A DNA stretch of 8,855 bases from the NCBI GenBank assembly GCA_945931735.1, contig CAMEPN010000045.1:1-8855 (forward strand). Direction: 5' to 3'. This document shows positions 1 through 6,366 of this stretch, piece by piece (position 1 is the first letter of the stretch; each line of letters starts with the position of its first letter). The stretch is from an uncultured Clostridia bacterium. GTDB taxonomy: Bacteria > Bacillota > Clostridia > Oscillospirales > Ruminococcaceae. The notes under the pieces were generated by a model. It saw nothing but the letters and a program-made list of their open reading frames with translations. It was not told the origin of the DNA and ran no database searches. The position numbers and the translations under genes are program-made.

Positions 1-57
1 TGAAAAAGCGCAGAAAGTGACAATAAATTTTCCGACAGACACGAAAGGAGCCGTATC
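1..57. other. Left edge: upstream sequence and RBS of the dCMP deaminase gene
   Basis: This stretch precedes the first gene. It holds a GAAAGGAG ribosome binding site at 43-50, seven bases before the ATG at 58. The upstream gene, if there is one on the plus strand, cannot be identified. Frame 3 ends in a lysine/arginine-rich KKRRK followed by TGA at 18-20, frame 1 begins with TGA, and frame 2 stays open to a TGA at 77-79 inside the deaminase gene. Any of these could be the tail of a preceding gene. No convincing promoter is visible, so the deaminase may be read from further upstream. Confidence 0.4.
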
Positions 58-546
58 ATGCCAAGACGCGACAAGCTGAACTACTACCTTGATATCGCAC
101 AGACCGTAGCGGAGCGCGGCACCTGCCTGCGCAGGAATTTCGGCGCGATAATCGTCCGCAACGACGAGATAATCGCCACGGGCTATAACGGGGCGCCCCG
201 CGGGAGGGTGAACTGCTCCGACCTCGGCGCCTGTATGCGCGAGAAGCTGAATATCCCCAAGGGGCAGCGGTACGAGCTGTGCCGTTCCGTTCATGCGGAG
301 GCGAACTGTATCATCAGCGCGCAGCGCAGCGATATGCTCGGCTCTACGCTTTATCTTACCTGTCTTGACGCAAAGACTGGCGAGCTTTACGGCGATGTTG
401 AGCCGTGCTCGATGTGCAAGCGCATGATAATCAACGCGGGTATAGCCAATGTTGTAATAAGGACAGCTCCCGACGAGATAAGGACGATAGAGGTCAATAG
501 TTGGATAGAGAACGACGATAGCCTTGAGGGAAGCGAGGGGTACTGA
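58..546 (+). CDS. Deoxycytidylate (dCMP) deaminase, ComEB-like, zinc-dependent
   Basis: This is a cytosolic enzyme expected to convert dCMP to dUMP plus ammonia, feeding thymidylate synthesis. The 162-residue product carries the cytidine/deoxycytidylate deaminase signature. The HAE motif is at residues 79-81 (His79 a zinc ligand, Glu81 the proton-shuttling glutamate), and PCSMC at 116-120 supplies Cys117 and Cys120 as the other zinc ligands. An early TGYNGAPRG segment (about 41-49) matches the substrate-binding loop of dCMP deaminases. The cysteine-bearing stretch between about 53 and 75, ending just before HAE, is the longer form common in Clostridia. The length fits the family. The start has a good Shine-Dalgarno at 43-50. 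The TGA is followed after one base by the TTG start of rsmA, so the two are likely cotranscribed. A ComEB role in DNA uptake is not implied. Other deaminases of the fold are less likely given the NGAPRG loop. Confidence 0.93.
   Translation: MPRRDKLNYYLDIAQTVAERGTCLRRNFGAIIVRNDEIIATGYNGAPRGRVNCSDLGACMREKLNIPKGQRYELCRSVHAEANCIISAQRSDMLGSTLYLTCLDAKTGELYGDVEPCSMCKRMIINAGIANVVIRTAPDEIRTIEVNSWIENDDSLEGSEGY
535..540 (+). promoter_or_regulatory. Ribosome binding site that sets the rsmA TTG start
   Basis: GAGGGG lies inside the last codons of the dCMP deaminase gene, seven bases before TTG at 548. This spacing is the reason for preferring the TTG at 548 over the in-frame TTG at 524. It also suggests that translation of the two genes is coupled. 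Confidence 0.6.
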
Positions 547-547
547 T

Positions 548-1396
548 TTGCAGCTTACGAATATCGGCGTGATAAAAGACCTGTTCGAGCGGCATGGATT
601 TTCGTTCACGAAATCGCTCGGTCAGAATTTTCTCGTCAACCCGACTGTCTGCCCCCGGATAGCGGAGATGGGCGGCTGCGGGAAGGGTGTTTTCGCGCTG
701 GAGATAGGCACGGGCGTTGGGGTGCTAACGAGGGAGCTTGCGCTGCGCTGCGACAAGGTCGCGGCGGTAGAGATAGACACATCATTGAAGCCTATTCTTG
801 AAGAAACGCTTGCCGACCTTGACAACACGGAGGTCATTTTTGCGGACGTAATGCAGACCGACCTTGCGGCGCTTATCTCGGAAAAATCGGGCGGCAGGGA
901 CACTGTTATCTGCGCGAACCTGCCGTATTACATCACCTCGCCGGTTATAATGCGGGTGCTTGAGAGCAGGCTGCCGATAAAGTCTATGACGGTCATGGTT
1001 CAGAAAGAAGCGGCTGACCGCATATGCGCTGCGCCCGGGACGCGGGACTGCGGCGCGATATCCTGCGCGGTGAGCTATTTCAGCAAGCCCGAGCTGTTGT
1101 TCAGGGTCAACCGCGGCAGCTTCATGCCTGCTCCGAACGTTGACAGCGCGGTGATACGGCTTGACATCAAGCAGGGCGAAGCGCTCCCGCCCGAGCGGGA
1201 AAAGCGGCTTTTCCGAATTATCCGCGCGGGATTTTCCCAAAGGCGAAAGCAGCTTGTAAACCCCCTTTCGGGCGAGCTTGGCATAGCGAAAGCGGAGCTT
1301 GCCGAAGTTTTTTCGGCGGCAGGGATAAAGCCCACGGCGCGCGCCGAGGAACTGACGTTAGAGGATTATATAAAAATAGAAGCGGCGCTCCAATAG
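548..1396 (+). CDS. rsmA: 16S rRNA (adenine1518-N6/adenine1519-N6)-dimethyltransferase RsmA (KsgA)
   Basis: RsmA uses S-adenosylmethionine to dimethylate two adjacent adenines in the 3'-terminal hairpin of 16S rRNA during late 30S assembly; its loss classically gives kasugamycin resistance. With the TTG start the protein has 282 residues, normal for the family. Visible signatures are KSLGQNFL (22-29), SAM-binding motif I LEIGTGVGVLT (51-61), the acidic EID after the second strand (about 75-77), catalytic NLPYYITSP (124-132), FMPAPNVDSAV (192-202) and GFSQRRKQLVN (228-238). I chose TTG at 548 because GAGGGG at 535-540 sits seven bases upstream and the protein then begins with the usual short lead before KSLGQNFL. 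An in-frame TTG at 524 adds eight residues but would overlap the deaminase gene and has no obvious RBS. The gene follows the deaminase after one base and ends before a hairpin at 1418-1460. Erm methylases share the fold but the KSLGQNFL and FxPxPxVDSAV pattern favours RsmA. Confidence 0.95.
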   Translation: MQLTNIGVIKDLFERHGFSFTKSLGQNFLVNPTVCPRIAEMGGCGKGVFALEIGTGVGVLTRELALRCDKVAAVEIDTSLKPILEETLADLDNTEVIFADVMQTDLAALISEKSGGRDTVICANLPYYITSPVIMRVLESRLPIKSMTVMVQKEAADRICAAPGTRDCGAISCAVSYFSKPELLFRVNRGSFMPAPNVDSAVIRLDIKQGEALPPEREKRLFRIIRAGFSQRRKQLVNPLSGELGIAKAELAEVFSAAGIKPTARAEELTLEDYIKIEAALQ

Positions 1397-1417
1397 AGGG
1401 TCGCTTTTTATTGTAAA

Positions 1418-1460
1418 ATTAACAACGGGCACCGCCTTATCGACGTTGCCCGTTGTTAAT
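1418..1460. terminator. rsmA: 14-bp perfect stem-loop after rsmA, probable terminator
   Basis: ATTAACAACGGGCA at 1418-1431 is the exact reverse complement of TGCCCGTTGTTAAT at 1447-1460, with a 15-base loop. It begins 22 bases after the rsmA stop. The plus-strand tail (ATATTTG) is only modestly T-rich. Read on the minus strand, the stem is followed by TTTTACAATAAAAAG, also moderate. It probably ends rsmA transcription and may act in both directions between the convergent rsmA and cheB genes. The tails are weaker than in a textbook rho-independent terminator. Confidence 0.6.
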
Positions 1461-1468
1461 ATTTGTCC

Positions 1469-1520
1469 AAAAAAAGGTCAAGCGTAAGGCTTGCGACAAG
1501 CCCGACGGTGCCAAACCGTC
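1469..1520 (-). terminator. cheB: Hairpin cluster with T7 tract downstream of cheB
   Basis: Read on the minus strand after the cheB stop, the DNA gives GACGGT / ACCGTC (1520-1515 with 1509-1504, loop TTGGC). It then gives GGCTTG / CAAGCC with a three-base loop (about 1502-1488), overlapping an alternative CAAGC / GCTTG hairpin (about 1493-1479). A run of seven T (1475-1469) follows. The last hairpin and the T run have the layout of an intrinsic terminator for the cheAWRB operon. The overlapping stems are mutually exclusive, so which of them forms is not clear. Confidence 0.55.
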
Positions 1521-1540
1521 AATTTTGCAATAAAAACCGC

Positions 1541-2626
1541 TTAATAGAGGCTGTCTAGGATTATATCCGCGATATTGTAAAGCGGCGCCTGAACCTCAAC
1601 CGCGCCGATGTTGAAAGCCTCCATAGGCATACCGTAAACAACACAGCTTTCCTTGTCCTGCCCTATGGTGAACGCGCCTGCGCTGCGCATTTTGAGCAGC
1701 CCGTCCGCGCCGTCGCGGCCCATTCCCGTGAGGATAGCGCCGATTGCGTTTTCGCCCGCGTTTTCCGCGACCGAGGTGAACAGCACGTCGACCGACGGGC
1801 AGTGTCCCGACACCTTGTCGCCCGGTTTTGACGTAACGTACCAGCCGCGCGCGTCGCGGCACAGGCGGAGATGATGTTCTCCCGCGCCTATTATTATCAG
1901 CCCGGGGCGCACTCTGTCGCCGTCCTCCGCCTCCTTGACCTCCATTTTGCAGGAGCGGTTGAGCCTGTCGGCGTACAGCTTGGTGAACCCTGCGGGCATA
2001 TGCTGCACAATAAGCACAGGCGGCGTGTCGGCGGGAAACGCCTTTACCACTTGCTCGAGGGCTTCAGTGCCGCCCGTAGAGGCGCCCAATGCGATAAGCG
2101 CGTCCGATTTGCGCTTTTTCCCCGACGAGGGGTGCTGCGGAGCGGGGGTAATGGGGCGTATCGACTGACCCGATATCGAGTGAGTAACGCTGCGTATGGG
2201 AGTGATAAGTTCCCTTTGCTGAGCGGCGTGCGGCTTGCGCATGGTATAGGCGCGCTTTATTGCCGAGCAGAGCGACGCCGCAAAATCCGCCATATCCTTT
2301 GTGGTTCGGGCGGCGGGCTTTGCGATGACCTCGACCGCGCCTGCCGATAGCCCCGTCTTTCGTTTTTCCTCCGAGCCGGAAACTATTATCGTGGGGATAT
2401 AATACTGCGGAAGGAGCTTTTTCAGGAACGCGATGCCGTCCATGCGGGGCATTTCCACGTCCAGCGTCATTACGTCAGGCTCGTATTTCAGTATCATATC
2501 GCGCGCGGAATAGGCGTCGCCCGCCGTTCCGACAACGTCGATCATCTCGTCCTGCCGTATATATCGGGCGAGCACCTCTCTGAACAGAATGGAGTCGTCC
2601 ACCACCAAAAGTTTAATTCTCTTCAT
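1541..2626 (-). CDS. cheB: Chemotaxis response regulator protein-glutamate methylesterase/glutamine deamidase CheB
   Basis: CheB removes methyl groups from glutamates on chemoreceptors (and deamidates some glutamines), the reverse of CheR, and is switched on by phosphoryl transfer from CheA. The 361-residue protein has an N-terminal receiver domain (about 1-110) with the acidic pair Asp10-Asp11, phospho-acceptor Asp56 in VMTLDVEMP, Ser83 at the switch position and Lys103 in IAKP. A serine/threonine/proline-rich linker (about 110-172) follows, then the methylesterase domain (about 175-361). Its catalytic triad is Ser183 (GASTGGT), His209 (VQHMPAGF) and Asp305 (TGMGRDGADG). These are offset by exactly 19 residues from the classical E. 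coli Ser164/His190/Asp286, so the catalytic core is collinear. The start codon has GGGAG at 2639-2643, twelve bases away. The gene lies 37 bases after cheR and is last in the operon. Confidence 0.97.
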   Translation of the reverse strand: MKRIKLLVVDDSILFREVLARYIRQDEMIDVVGTAGDAYSARDMILKYEPDVMTLDVEMPRMDGIAFLKKLLPQYYIPTIIVSGSEEKRKTGLSAGAVEVIAKPAARTTKDMADFAASLCSAIKRAYTMRKPHAAQQRELITPIRSVTHSISGQSIRPITPAPQHPSSGKKRKSDALIALGASTGGTEALEQVVKAFPADTPPVLIVQHMPAGFTKLYADRLNRSCKMEVKEAEDGDRVRPGLIIIGAGEHHLRLCRDARGWYVTSKPGDKVSGHCPSVDVLFTSVAENAGENAIGAILTGMGRDGADGLLKMRSAGAFTIGQDKESCVVYGMPMEAFNIGAVEVQAPLYNIADIILDSLY

Positions 2627-2663
2627 AAAAGCAAAATTCTCCCGACCCTGTTGTCCGCTTGGA

Positions 2664-3482
2664 TCAAAGCGGTCTGCGGTATATCGCGGGCTTTATGTAT
2701 TTGAATTTCGTTTCGCTCCGCGCGACGCTTTCCGCATGGCCTATAAACAGATATCCGCCCGGCTTAAGCACGTCGTAGAACCTGTTCACGAGCGCGTTTT
2801 TTGTCGGCTGGTCGAAATAGATCATGACGTTGCGGCAGAAAATAAGGTCAAACGGGCGCTGCTTGTATTTCTCCGGCATAGGGTCCATGAGGTTGAAATG
2901 CTTGAATATTAGCTCCTTTTTTATCGCGGGAACAATTTCGTACATTCCGTCGGTGATTTTTGTGAAATACCGCTGCTTCCATTCGGGGCTTAAGCCCTTC
3001 ATTCCGTCCTCGGTATATATGCCCTTTTTCGCCTTTTCCATGACCGTTTCGGAGATATCGGTCGCGAGTATGCGGGTGTCCCACTGCGCCTTTTTTACGC
3101 CGAAATAATCGTCGAGGAGCATTGCAGTGGTGTAGCCCTCTTCCCCGCTGGAGCAGCCTGCGCTCCATATGCGAAGCTCGTTTCCGCGGGCGTTTGCGAC
3201 CGCCCATGGGAGCACGGTTTCCCTCATGAAGGTATAGTGCTCCGGCTCGCGCATGAAATAGGTGTGGTTTGTGGTCAGCTTGTTTAATATAGTTGTCACT
3301 TCTACGCCCGACTTATCCGCGAGCACCGCGTCGATATATTCGCCGTAGCTTTTGAAGCCGCGCTCGCGTATCATGTTGCCGAGCCTGCCCTGTATAAGCA
3401 CGCGCTTTGAAGAAAGGTTTATGCCGTAATTGTCGTGCATATACCCGACCAGCCGCTCAAATTCGCGGTCAGTTATCTCCAT
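2664..3482 (-). CDS. cheR: Chemotaxis protein methyltransferase CheR
   Basis: CheR transfers methyl groups from S-adenosylmethionine to glutamates on the cytoplasmic helices of methyl-accepting chemotaxis proteins, the forward half of sensory adaptation. The 272-residue protein shows the all-helical N-terminal domain (about 1-80) ending in LTTNHTYFMRE, the family's N-x-T-x-F-x-R segment. The SAM-binding domain follows, with IWSAGCSSGEEGYT (105-118, the glycine-rich motif), ILATDIS (138-144, acidic ribose-binding residue), DLIFCRNVMIYFD (212-224) and PGGYLFIGHAES (241-252). No C-terminal pentapeptide-binding or TPR extension is present. The ATG at 3482 has AGGAGG at 3489-3494, which lies within the last codons of cheW. 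One base separates the cheW stop from this start, so translation is probably coupled. Confidence 0.97.
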   Translation of the reverse strand: MEITDREFERLVGYMHDNYGINLSSKRVLIQGRLGNMIRERGFKSYGEYIDAVLADKSGVEVTTILNKLTTNHTYFMREPEHYTFMRETVLPWAVANARGNELRIWSAGCSSGEEGYTTAMLLDDYFGVKKAQWDTRILATDISETVMEKAKKGIYTEDGMKGLSPEWKQRYFTKITDGMYEIVPAIKKELIFKHFNLMDPMPEKYKQRPFDLIFCRNVMIYFDQPTKNALVNRFYDVLKPGGYLFIGHAESVARSETKFKYIKPAIYRRPL

Positions 3483-3483
3483 T

Positions 3484-3987
3484 TTATGCCTCCTGCTCGT
3501 CGAGCAGTCTTGCGACGTCGAGGATAAGCTTTACCATATCGCCCGAGCGGATCATATACTGAATAAAGGAATTTGTGTTCACCGAGCGGTTTTCGGGCGT
3601 TGCGGAGATATCACCCGTGTGGATATCCTCAACATCTGCGACGCTGTCGACGATAATGCCGACGGAGGTTTCGTTGAAGGAAAGGATAATTATGCAGGTG
3701 CGGTTGGTATAGGGGATCTCGGGCTTGCCGAAGCGCGTCCTTATATCAACGATAGGCACCACCTTGCTGCGCACGTTGATTATTCCCTTTATGTAGGAAG
3801 GAACGTGCGGCACCTTGGTTATCCGCTGCATTTCGATTATTTCGGTGACATACTGTATTTCTATGCCGTATACCTGCTCACCGATATTAAAGGTCATTAC
3901 CTTGCCGAGGACGCTGTTGTCCGCGGCTAGCTTTCTGTCGCCCGACTGCTGCTTGGCGACTGCCTCTTTGATAACGTCGTTAGTCAT
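3484..3987 (-). CDS. cheW: Chemotaxis coupling protein CheW
   Basis: CheW is the small scaffold that links chemoreceptor tips to the CheA regulatory domain in the membrane-associated signalling array. The 167-residue protein is a single CheW domain (about 27-162) after a polar N-terminal tail of about 26 residues. The diagnostic stretch is YIKGIINVRSKVVPIVDIR (65-83), containing the Asn-x-Arg receptor- and CheA-contacting turn. A second five-stranded half includes TCIIILSF and GIIVDSV. There is no receiver domain, so it is CheW rather than CheV. AAGGAGGC at 3997-4004 precedes the ATG and overlaps the cheA stop codon. The gap to cheA is 15 bases and the gap to cheR is one base. Confidence 0.96.
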   Translation of the reverse strand: MTNDVIKEAVAKQQSGDRKLAADNSVLGKVMTFNIGEQVYGIEIQYVTEIIEMQRITKVPHVPSYIKGIINVRSKVVPIVDIRTRFGKPEIPYTNRTCIIILSFNETSVGIIVDSVADVEDIHTGDISATPENRSVNTNSFIQYMIRSGDMVKLILDVARLLDEQEA

Positions 3988-4002
3988 TTATACAAAGCCT
4001 CC

Positions 4003-6105
4003 TTAGCCGATAAGCGTGTTGGTGTCGATGATGAGGGAGATGCTGCCGTCGCCCATTATGGTGCAGCCCGAAAGACCCTCGCCCTTGATGTTGTATTTTG
4101 CGAGGTACTTCGGGAACGGCTTTACTACTACCTGCTGCTCGCCGATAAGCTTGTCGGCGAAGATGCATACGCTCTTATTGTCCGTTTCGACAAGCAGGAG
4201 AATGCCCTCCTCGAGGTCGGTGACGTCGGTTTCTATGCCGAATTTCTCGTGCATACGGAGGATAGGATAGCATACGCCGCGTATCATTATCATCTCGTTT
4301 CCGCCCGTGTCGCGGAGTATCTGGCTCGCCTCCGCCTTGAAGCTCTCGCGTATCGTCGAGATCGGTACGGTGAACACAAGGTCGCCTACGGTTACTTCCA
4401 TACCGTCGATTATCGCGAGCGTGAGCGGGATCTTGATGATAAAGTTTGTTCCCTCGCCTTTCTTGCTGTCGACGATTATCGTGCCGCCGCACTTTTCAAC
4501 GTTCGCCTTAACAACGTCCATGCCGACGCCGCGTCCGCTGAACTCGGTGACCTGTTCGTTGGTGGAAAATCCGGGCAGGAGTATAAGGTTCTGTATTTCC
4601 TTTATGGTATATTCGCTCTCGGGCTTGGTGAGAATGCCCTGTTTTCTCGCCTTGTTCATTATCTTTTCGGGGTCGATTCCCTGACCGTCGTCGGATACGG
4701 TGATAACTACCTCGCCGGACGCATTCTGCGCGGAGAGCTTTATGGTGCCCTTTTCGGGCTTGCCGGCTTTTATTCTGTCCTCGGCGTGCTCTTCGATGCC
4801 GTGATCCATGCAGTTTCTGACAAGGTGCATCAGCGGGTCTTGGAGGCTGTCCACGATGGACTTGTCCACCTCGGTTTCCTCGCCCTCGATAACAAAGTCG
4901 ACCTCCTTGCCGAGCTTTTTCCTCATATCGCGGACGATCCTGTTCATCTTCTGAAATACGCCCGCGAGCGGCACCATTCTTATGGACATAACGGTGTCCT
5001 GAAGCTCGCTTGTCAGCTTTCTGAGCTGGCGTGCCGCCTTATTGAAGCTCTCAAGCTCCAGCCCCTCTAGGTCGGGGTTGGAGATGACCATGGATTCGGT
5101 GGTGATTATCTCGCCGACGATATCGTGGAGCGCGTCCAGCTTCGCGAGGTTTACGCTGATGAGGTTCTGCTTCTGCGCGCCGCTTGATGCCTGCGCCTTT
5201 TCGACGGCAGCCTGTGCCTTTTCGACCGCGGTCTGCTCCTTTACGGGGGCAGCGGGCGCGGGAGTTTCAGCGGGCTTTTCCGCGGGAGCGGCAGCCTGTG
5301 CAGGCTCGGGAGGAAGCTCCGCAGCGGGCGCGGGAGCGGCAGCCTGAGAAATCACCTCATACGACTGAACGTTCAGCGCGCTTTCTATCTGCTTTAATAC
5401 GAAGTCGTTGTTGTCTATCGCGGTAAAGGTGATAAGGAAGCCGTGGTCGATTATCTCCTTGGAGGTCTCGGAATTTGTTTCAACGTCGGAGGGAGTATAC
5501 TCGAGGAACGAGCACTCCTCGCGGATAGTGTTTATCAGCAGGAACGCGCGCAGGTTCTCCATCTGGCAGCCGTCCTCGAAGAACACTCTTACCGTAACCT
5601 TGTCGCTTCCCTGAACGGGAGCGGGAGCCGCTTCTGCGGGCTGAGCCGCAGCCTGAGCGGGCGCGGGAGCCTCGCCCTTTGTTTCGCCGACGAGCGCGTC
5701 TCTTGCCTTGAGCAGCTTGTCGATAAGCCCGCTGAAGTCCATTGCCTCGTACTCGCCGTTTACATTGTTCTGGATCATCTCGATCTGCGCCTTGTAGGAG
5801 TCGGATACCTGGAACACGAGGTCATACACGAAGCTTACGTCGGTGATGACGTCGGGGTTTTCGCGGATAACGAAGAACATATCCTCCGCCTTATGCGCGA
5901 GCACAGACAGGTTCTCAAAGCCCATCATTGCCGACGAGCCTTTGATGGTGTGCATGATACGGAAGATCTCCTTGATATCCTCGCTTTCAAAGGCGTTTGC
6001 CTGCTCCGTGCGGAGCAGGATCTCGTCGAGCTGCTCCAAAAGGGAGTTGGTTTCATAGAAGTACATATCAAGCATTGCTTCCATGCCGGGTTCTATTTTT
6101 GCCAT
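4003..6105 (-). CDS. cheA: Chemotaxis histidine kinase CheA
   Basis: CheA is the central kinase of chemotaxis. It autophosphorylates on a histidine under receptor control and passes the phosphate to CheY and CheB. The 700-residue protein has the full domain order. P1 (1 to about 110) carries His52 in IMHTIKGSSAMMGF. A Pro/Ala linker follows (about 145-165). P2 (about 167-253) resembles the CheY-docking domain of Firmicutes and Thermotoga CheA. A second Pro/Ala linker (about 254-292) runs into two copies of the heptad AVEKAQA-type repeat (about 292-306). P3 dimerisation helices span about 315-380. The P4 ATPase has N-box LVRNCMDHGIE (428-438), G1 DDGQGID (472-478), GRGVGMD (524-530) and GEGTNF (550-555). 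The CheW-like P5 occupies about 565-700. No catalytic residue appears lost. The start has AAAGGA at 6115-6120. It is the first gene of the cheA-cheW-cheR-cheB operon and is divergent from the FliK-like gene. Confidence 0.98.
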   Translation of the reverse strand: MAKIEPGMEAMLDMYFYETNSLLEQLDEILLRTEQANAFESEDIKEIFRIMHTIKGSSAMMGFENLSVLAHKAEDMFFVIRENPDVITDVSFVYDLVFQVSDSYKAQIEMIQNNVNGEYEAMDFSGLIDKLLKARDALVGETKGEAPAPAQAAAQPAEAAPAPVQGSDKVTVRVFFEDGCQMENLRAFLLINTIREECSFLEYTPSDVETNSETSKEIIDHGFLITFTAIDNNDFVLKQIESALNVQSYEVISQAAAPAPAAELPPEPAQAAAPAEKPAETPAPAAPVKEQTAVEKAQAAVEKAQASSGAQKQNLISVNLAKLDALHDIVGEIITTESMVISNPDLEGLELESFNKAARQLRKLTSELQDTVMSIRMVPLAGVFQKMNRIVRDMRKKLGKEVDFVIEGEETEVDKSIVDSLQDPLMHLVRNCMDHGIEEHAEDRIKAGKPEKGTIKLSAQNASGEVVITVSDDGQGIDPEKIMNKARKQGILTKPESEYTIKEIQNLILLPGFSTNEQVTEFSGRGVGMDVVKANVEKCGGTIIVDSKKGEGTNFIIKIPLTLAIIDGMEVTVGDLVFTVPISTIRESFKAEASQILRDTGGNEMIMIRGVCYPILRMHEKFGIETDVTDLEEGILLLVETDNKSVCIFADKLIGEQQVVVKPFPKYLAKYNIKGEGLSGCTIMGDGSISLIIDTNTLIG
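5189..5226 (-). repeat. cheA: Tandem 21-bp repeat in the cheA P2-P3 linker
   Basis: A 17-base segment at 5189-5205 recurs at 5210-5226 with one mismatch and a 21-base period. On the coding strand this produces two consecutive VEKAQ-containing heptads between the second Pro/Ala linker and the P3 dimerisation helices. The surrounding linker DNA (about 5250-5350 and 5620-5670) is also made of near-repeats rich in GCGGGCGCGGGAG-like words encoding Ala and Pro. In-frame slippage here would only lengthen or shorten a flexible linker. Confidence 0.75.
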
Positions 6106-6189
6106 AATATCAGTTCCTTTCCGAATACGCGCGTATGCACACGGCGTTTTTCTGTAAAAATTTTTTCAAAAGCCCTTTATTATTCCGAG

Positions 6190-6204
6190 ATTTTATGCTA
6201 AAAT
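6190..6204 (+). promoter_or_regulatory. Candidate extended -10 promoter with symmetric AT motif
   Basis: TGCTAAAAT at 6196-6204 fits an extended -10 element (TGn followed by a TATAAT-like hexamer). The expected -35 position, 17 bases upstream, reads TTTATT, a poor match, which is tolerable for extended -10 promoters. The predicted start would be near G6211, the first base of the structured segment. The hexamer is mirrored as ATTTTA-TGC-TAAAAT (6190-6204), so the minus strand has a TAAAAT too, but without the TGn and with a poor -35. Function is inferred from sequence only. Confidence 0.35.
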
Positions 6205-6210
6205 AAACAT

Positions 6211-6299
6211 GGAAACGCTGATTAAATCAAATTCGCCCCATTCAAACGCGCATACTCATGCGGCTGAATTTGTTACTCTGCGCTTTGATCAGCGCGTCC
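6211..6299 (+). ncRNA. Structured 5' leader or palindromic element upstream of the FliK-like gene
   Basis: The ends of this segment pair with each other. GGAAACGCTGAT (6211-6222) matches ATCAGCGCGTCC (6288-6299) at 10 of 12 positions, interrupted only by a two-by-two internal loop. Inside, CAAATTC (6228-6234) pairs with GAATTTG (6266-6272), extended by GCC with GGC across a bulged T. Innermost, CGCAT (6249-6253) pairs with ATGCG (6258-6262) around an ACTC loop, sharing one G with the neighbouring stem. Nested stems like these suggest a real fold. It could be an RNA leader starting at the candidate promoter, or a small palindromic mobile element. It does not match the c-di-GMP riboswitch consensus I know. 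No U tract follows it. Confidence 0.45.
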
Positions 6300-6366
6300 A
6301 TATATTAAGGCATAATTGCCGTTATTGACATTTTGTCGAGGAAAATGCACCGAGGAGGGATAACGT

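Larger units (their letters stand above)
6106..6366. other. Divergent intergenic region between cheA and the FliK-like gene
   Basis: This 261-base region separates two outward-facing transcription units. From left to right it holds the cheA Shine-Dalgarno (6115-6120), an AT-rich stretch (6145-6210) with a symmetric ATTTTA-TGC-TAAAAT motif, and an 89-base segment with extensive self-complementarity (6211-6299). Two small hairpins follow (6309-6320 and 6327-6337), then AGGAGGG at 6353-6359 as RBS of the plus-strand gene. I found no open reading frame of note and no good match to a sigma-28 (SigD) motility promoter on either strand. No convincing cheA promoter could be named. Confidence 0.6.

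Noticed and set aside
2..79. End of an upstream gene in frame 2, open to TGA at 77-79
   Set aside because: It would overlap the deaminase gene by 22 bases, and about 25 residues show no recognisable family. Two other frames could equally be the tail of a preceding gene.
4249..5070. Long plus-strand open frame antisense to cheA (273 codons)
   Set aside because: It lies wholly opposite cheA, whose domains and motifs are all accounted for. Long antisense frames are expected in GC-rich coding DNA, and the translation shows no recognisable domain.
6130..6158. Possible cheA promoter on the minus strand with -35 TTTACA (6158-6153)
   Set aside because: The hexamer 17 bases downstream reads TACGCG, too far from TATAAT to support a call.
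6154..6192. Possible sigma-28 (SigD) motility promoter, CAAA followed by TCCGAGAT
   Set aside because: The -10-like part matches GCCGATAA poorly and the spacing is shorter than the usual 15 bases; no better match was found on either strand.
6211..6299. Known c-di-GMP riboswitch as explanation of the structured leader
   Set aside because: The conserved GEMM sequence blocks are absent and the stem arrangement differs, so no known riboswitch name is justified.
6325..6350. Perfect -35 hexamer TTGACA at 6325-6330 before the FliK-like gene
   Set aside because: No -10-like hexamer lies 16-18 bases downstream; the bases there are GC-rich and run into the ribosome binding site. TTGACA also forms part of a small GACA/TGTC hairpin.
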